Source: Candidatus Hodarchaeota archaeon | Lineage (GTDB): Archaea > Asgardarchaeota > Heimdallarchaeia > Hodarchaeales > Hodarchaeaceae | Length of the DNA: 16,050 bases | Assembly: GCA_016840305.1 (NCBI GenBank) | Contig: JAEOSP010000432.1 | Span: 1 to 16,050, forward strand | Reading direction: 5' to 3' | Part shown: one piece after another, positions 13,748 to 16,050 of the stretch | Numbering within the stretch: position 1 is the stretch's first letter | Layout: every line of letters begins with the position of its first letter | Program-made: the position numbers and the translations under genes | The notes under the pieces: generated by a model | The model's database searches: none | Seen by the model: the letters and a program-made list of their open reading frames with translations, nothing else | Told to the model about the DNA's origin: nothing

Positions 13748-14368
13748 ATGTACGATAGAATTAGAAATACTGATTTTTCTATGAAAATCAGTTGGTTAGG
13801 TTTCAGCATTTATGGATTGCTTATGACAATTGCAATGATAATTTATCCTAATTATAATCAAATTGACCAAACTCTATCCAAATTAGGAACCCTTTGGCCT
13901 TCTTCGCTTTTTTTCTCTTTAGGAATGATAATTGCTGCTCTTACAATAGCTTGGCTATTACTATTAATGAGAGATGATATTTACACCCTTTTTCCAAATA
14001 AAAAAACGCAATTTCAAGTTATTGGCTTTTTATTCACACTCATGATTATCTTTATGATAGGTATTGTTTTTTTTCCAAGTTCAGGAGTTACTTCAGATAT
14101 CCATGATGTTATAGCGATAACCCTTTTTATTATGATGGGAGTTGTCACTAGCTGGGTATCAGTAATCGCAGGATCGTCATTATCATGGTGGAACAAGTAC
14201 ATTAGTTACCTCGGTTATGCTTGCTCTATATCAGTTGTGATCTTAGGAATACTACTGGTTTTCTGGGAATTTGGGCCCTTAGTACAAAAAATAACTGTAG
14301 CTGAATTTAATATTTGGATTATACTTGTTGTTTACGAATTTAAGCAACATTTAGCTAGAGCTCAGTAA
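13748..14368 (+). CDS. DUF998-like six-TM membrane protein
   Basis: This 206-aa protein has about six hydrophobic segments (roughly 15-33, 54-73, 90-110, 121-142, 152-173 and 185-197) joined by short loops. After TM1 the loop NYNQIDQTLSKLGT matches the Y....tiSeLG pattern of the DUF998 family. TM3 ends with FFPSSGVTSDIHD (108-120), which resembles the FP...H...A motif following TM3 in that family. The function of DUF998 proteins is not established; they are small integral membrane proteins of many archaea and bacteria. No signal peptide cleavage is expected. The gene is 16 nt upstream of the GalT-type gene and likely co-transcribed with it. Frag1/DRAM-like membrane proteins are the alternative family. 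Confidence 0.55.
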   Translation: MYDRIRNTDFSMKISWLGFSIYGLLMTIAMIIYPNYNQIDQTLSKLGTLWPSSLFFSLGMIIAALTIAWLLLLMRDDIYTLFPNKKTQFQVIGFLFTLMIIFMIGIVFFPSSGVTSDIHDVIAITLFIMMGVVTSWVSVIAGSSLSWWNKYISYLGYACSISVVILGILLVFWEFGPLVQKITVAEFNIWIILVVYEFKQHLARAQ

Positions 14369-14384
14369 ATCTAAGGGATTTTGA

Positions 14385-15584
14385 ATGGCAGAAAAAAAAA
14401 AGAACAATCAGAAGGACAAAAAGATCATTGATGGGGGATGGGGAATTCATTTTTCTCCTAAATCTTTACCTGAAGAACGATTTGATCCTTTTCATTCTTA
14501 TTTCGATCAGAATGGAATGCAAATCGGCCACAGGACTATTTTCAATCCCATACGTCTTCAAAGGCCATTCGAATTTACGCATACAAGACATGTTGAACAA
14601 TATGAAAAACAGTTTTGTAAATCAGACACTTTTTGTGAACTCGTTCAAGGGAAATTACCTGCGATTGTACTGACGAAGGATTTGCTTATTGATAACGATT
14701 TATTTTCTGTTGAACCACAATTTGAGAATCTGAAAGAATACAATGTATTTTCTGCAATCAACCTATATCCTCCAATTTCAAGAGTTTTAATAGACAGTAC
14801 ATCAATCCAAGAGTATACCAAAAACATTCCCAGAGGATTATCGGTTATCCATGTTTTTACTCGTCATTATAACTATCCTGAAGATACTCCAAGAAGTGAA
14901 TGGGAAATCTTTTTCCAGAATTATAAATTAACTCTAAGAAATTCACTCAAACATTCAGCCATTTCTAATACAGATAATCTGTATGTATCGACCTTTTTCA
15001 ATATTGGTTCAAAAGCAGGAGCAAGTATATCACATCTACATGGACAAACGATCTTATATTTTAATCAAGAAGGAATGGGGACATTTAAAAATTCGTATTT
15101 GATGTCTTCAAAACAGAATGAACATAAATGTAAAAAATGTCAATTATGGGGTGATATCGATGATACTTCGAGTATTCCAGAAATGGACTCCACCAAGAAA
15201 CGGGTATTATTTAAAAATGTTCATTGGCTCGCTTTACTAGCTTATGCACCAAGAAGGGACGCTCAGATCAGATTAATACCAAGGAAACATATTTCAAATC
15301 TTTGGTCAATGAATGATGATGAATTGTTCTCATTGGCATCGATATTAATCAAGTGTAATACACAATTAACTTCCTTTATTAAAAAACATGGAGATCAGTA
15401 TCAACTTTCTATTGATAGAAATATTATTCTGAATCAGCATCACTCAGCAGCAGAAAAACATTTTCATATGTTTATTGACATTTTACCTGTTCAACAGACA
15501 GGTGGTGCTGAACTTTCTGATGATCAGAAGTTCTCAGTTATTTATCCAGAAGAAATAGCTCTTTTGATGAGTTCAGAGTACTAA
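14385..15584 (+). CDS. GalT-type nucleotidyltransferase (tandem HIT domains)
   Basis: This 399-aa protein is a member of the galactose-1-phosphate uridylyltransferase branch of the HIT superfamily. The active-site motif is FNIGSKAGASISHLHGQ (205-221), a full match to the family's N.G..AGAS..H.H.Q. His219 is the expected nucleotidylated histidine. The second half has RLIPRKHISNLWSMNDDEL (296-314), equivalent to the LLPK.H......L...E stretch, and AEKHFHMFIDILP (356-368), the second, non-catalytic HIT strand. The TGGAEL...YPEEIA end also fits. Cys motifs precede each HIT unit (FCELVQGKLPA at 83-93; CKKC at 249-252), and CKKC probably binds zinc. The first 20 residues are lysine-rich and extra. 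Such enzymes transfer NMP between sugar phosphates and nucleotides in the cytoplasm. Whether galactose is the substrate cannot be told. An AAGGGA motif lies before the ATG. Confidence 0.75.
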   Translation: MAEKKKNNQKDKKIIDGGWGIHFSPKSLPEERFDPFHSYFDQNGMQIGHRTIFNPIRLQRPFEFTHTRHVEQYEKQFCKSDTFCELVQGKLPAIVLTKDLLIDNDLFSVEPQFENLKEYNVFSAINLYPPISRVLIDSTSIQEYTKNIPRGLSVIHVFTRHYNYPEDTPRSEWEIFFQNYKLTLRNSLKHSAISNTDNLYVSTFFNIGSKAGASISHLHGQTILYFNQEGMGTFKNSYLMSSKQNEHKCKKCQLWGDIDDTSSIPEMDSTKKRVLFKNVHWLALLAYAPRRDAQIRLIPRKHISNLWSMNDDELFSLASILIKCNTQLTSFIKKHGDQYQLSIDRNIILNQHHSAAEKHFHMFIDILPVQQTGGAELSDDQKFSVIYPEEIALLMSSEY

Positions 15585-15639
15585 TATTCTAGAAAGACGT
15601 AAAGCATTGAAGAAAAGAATTTTTGCACTGTATATCCTG

Positions 15640-15663
15640 CCCATATACATCATATGGGTTTTT
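15640..15663 (+). terminator. hairpin plus T-run terminator after the GalT-type gene
   Basis: CCCATAT (15640-15646) and ATATGGG (15652-15658) are perfect 7-bp arms around the loop ACATC, followed directly by five T residues (15659-15663). It lies 56 nt after the GalT-type stop. The form is that of a bacterial intrinsic terminator; in archaea the T run alone can terminate. The following AT-rich stretch may double as promoter for the next gene. Confidence 0.6.
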
Positions 15664-15728
15664 AAATAATAAATTAACTATGTATTTAGAAAAGATTTCT
15701 CGGAATATTAAGGTTAAAAAGTGATAAA

Positions 15729-16037
15729 ATGACTGCAAATCTAAACGATGATCAACTTAAAGTTATTAAAAGTCTAAAAGAATCGTCCCGTTACATTTCT
15801 AATGCTGATAACGGTTATAAAGGACTACCATACAAAGAAATTATGAAATCATCTGGATTAACAGTTGAAAAAACGCTTCTATCATTGGGTGCACTTGAAG
15901 CAAGTAATCACGTAAAACACTCCTGTGCTGTTCAGAGGCAAATGGTGGATTATTTGGGACACTCAGCAGTTGAGTTGACGGGACAGAAGGTTGTAAGAAT
16001 ATTTTCTCTGACATCAAAAGGTAAAGAAGTCCTCTAA
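15729..16037 (+). CDS. small winged-helix protein
   Basis: This complete 102-aa protein seems to be a single winged-helix domain. A first helix (DDQLKVIKSLKESS) leads to LPYKEIMKSSGLTVEKTLLSLGALEASNHV (about 33-62), a helix-turn-helix in which GLTVEKTLLSLGAL is the likely recognition helix. A wing follows, ending KVVRIFSLTSKGKEVL, the usual 'F.LT.KG.E.L' ending of archaeal winged-helix regulators. The LPYKEIM.SSGL pattern also resembles helix-turn-helix units found in archaeal and eukaryotic translation or tRNA-synthetase proteins, so a DNA role is likely but not proven. The ATG follows AAGTGATAA, a weak ribosome-binding motif. The stop is 13 nt before the window edge, so downstream partners are not visible. 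It is separated from the GalT-type gene by a terminator. Confidence 0.6.
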   Translation: MTANLNDDQLKVIKSLKESSRYISNADNGYKGLPYKEIMKSSGLTVEKTLLSLGALEASNHVKHSCAVQRQMVDYLGHSAVELTGQKVVRIFSLTSKGKEVL

Positions 16038-16050
16038 ACGTTTAAAATCA

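Noticed and set aside
1..16050. CRISPR array, tRNA/rRNA genes, transposase or insertion sequence
   Set aside because: No regularly spaced direct repeats, no tRNA T-arm pattern with a matching acceptor stem, and no transposase-like protein were seen on either strand. The TCAACA cluster is too short and irregular to be a CRISPR.

Overview
The window looks like chromosomal DNA of an archaeon, most likely an Asgard archaeon (Promethearchaeota, perhaps the Heimdallarchaeia side). The DNA is strongly A+T rich. TATA-like boxes of archaeal type lie 25-35 nt upstream of several starts, and T-rich tracts follow several stops. There are many small winged-helix and Lrp-type regulators. Most tellingly, there is a stand-alone single-domain gelsolin-like protein, a eukaryotic-type actin regulator known in prokaryotes mainly from Asgard archaea. 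No rRNA, tRNA, CRISPR array or insertion sequence was recognised. The taxon is an inference from gene content.

Left part (1-4611): a minus-strand double-HTH Lrp/AsnC-like regulator (112-1074), with a possible 26-codon ORF overlapping its stop by ATGA; a plus-strand gelsolin-domain protein (1334-1660); a convergent minus-strand protein of unknown function built from an internal duplication (1723-2421); a small winged-helix regulator (2674-2940) preceded by a dense cluster of TCAACA/TGTTGA half-sites that look like its own operator; and a tight pair consisting of a coiled-coil/winged-helix protein (3195-3806) and a ParA/MinD-type ATPase (3817-4611), which looks like a DNA partition or positioning module.

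Middle part (4642-13335) is all minus strand. In transcription order it holds a divergent RtcB-superfamily protein; a very large GT-C-type membrane protein (1104 aa) with a predicted jelly-roll, carbohydrate-binding-like domain inserted in its first extracytoplasmic loop; a second GT-C/PF10131-like membrane protein (655 aa); and a MacB/FtsX-type ABC permease with its LolD/MacB-type ATPase. The two membrane enzymes are 12 nt apart and the ABC pair 9 nt apart, so these are two likely transcription units. A cell-surface glycan theme fits the two membrane enzymes. The ABC pair could export or remodel an envelope component. The RtcB-like gene stands slightly apart and may simply be a neighbour.

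Right part (13336-16050): a 412-nt divergent intergenic region with TATA-like boxes in both directions and a 7-bp inverted repeat in front of the RtcB-like gene; then a plus-strand pair of a DUF998-like six-TM membrane protein and a GalT-type tandem-HIT nucleotidyltransferase; a hairpin terminator; and a small winged-helix protein that ends just before the window edge.

The points most worth a second look are the divergent RtcB-like protein, which keeps most metal/guanylate residues in order but has lost others; the jelly-roll insertion and doubled size of the 1104-aa membrane enzyme; the winged-helix/ParA pair; the operator cluster at 2593-2654; and the duplicated-domain protein. All family assignments come from reading motifs by eye, without database searches.
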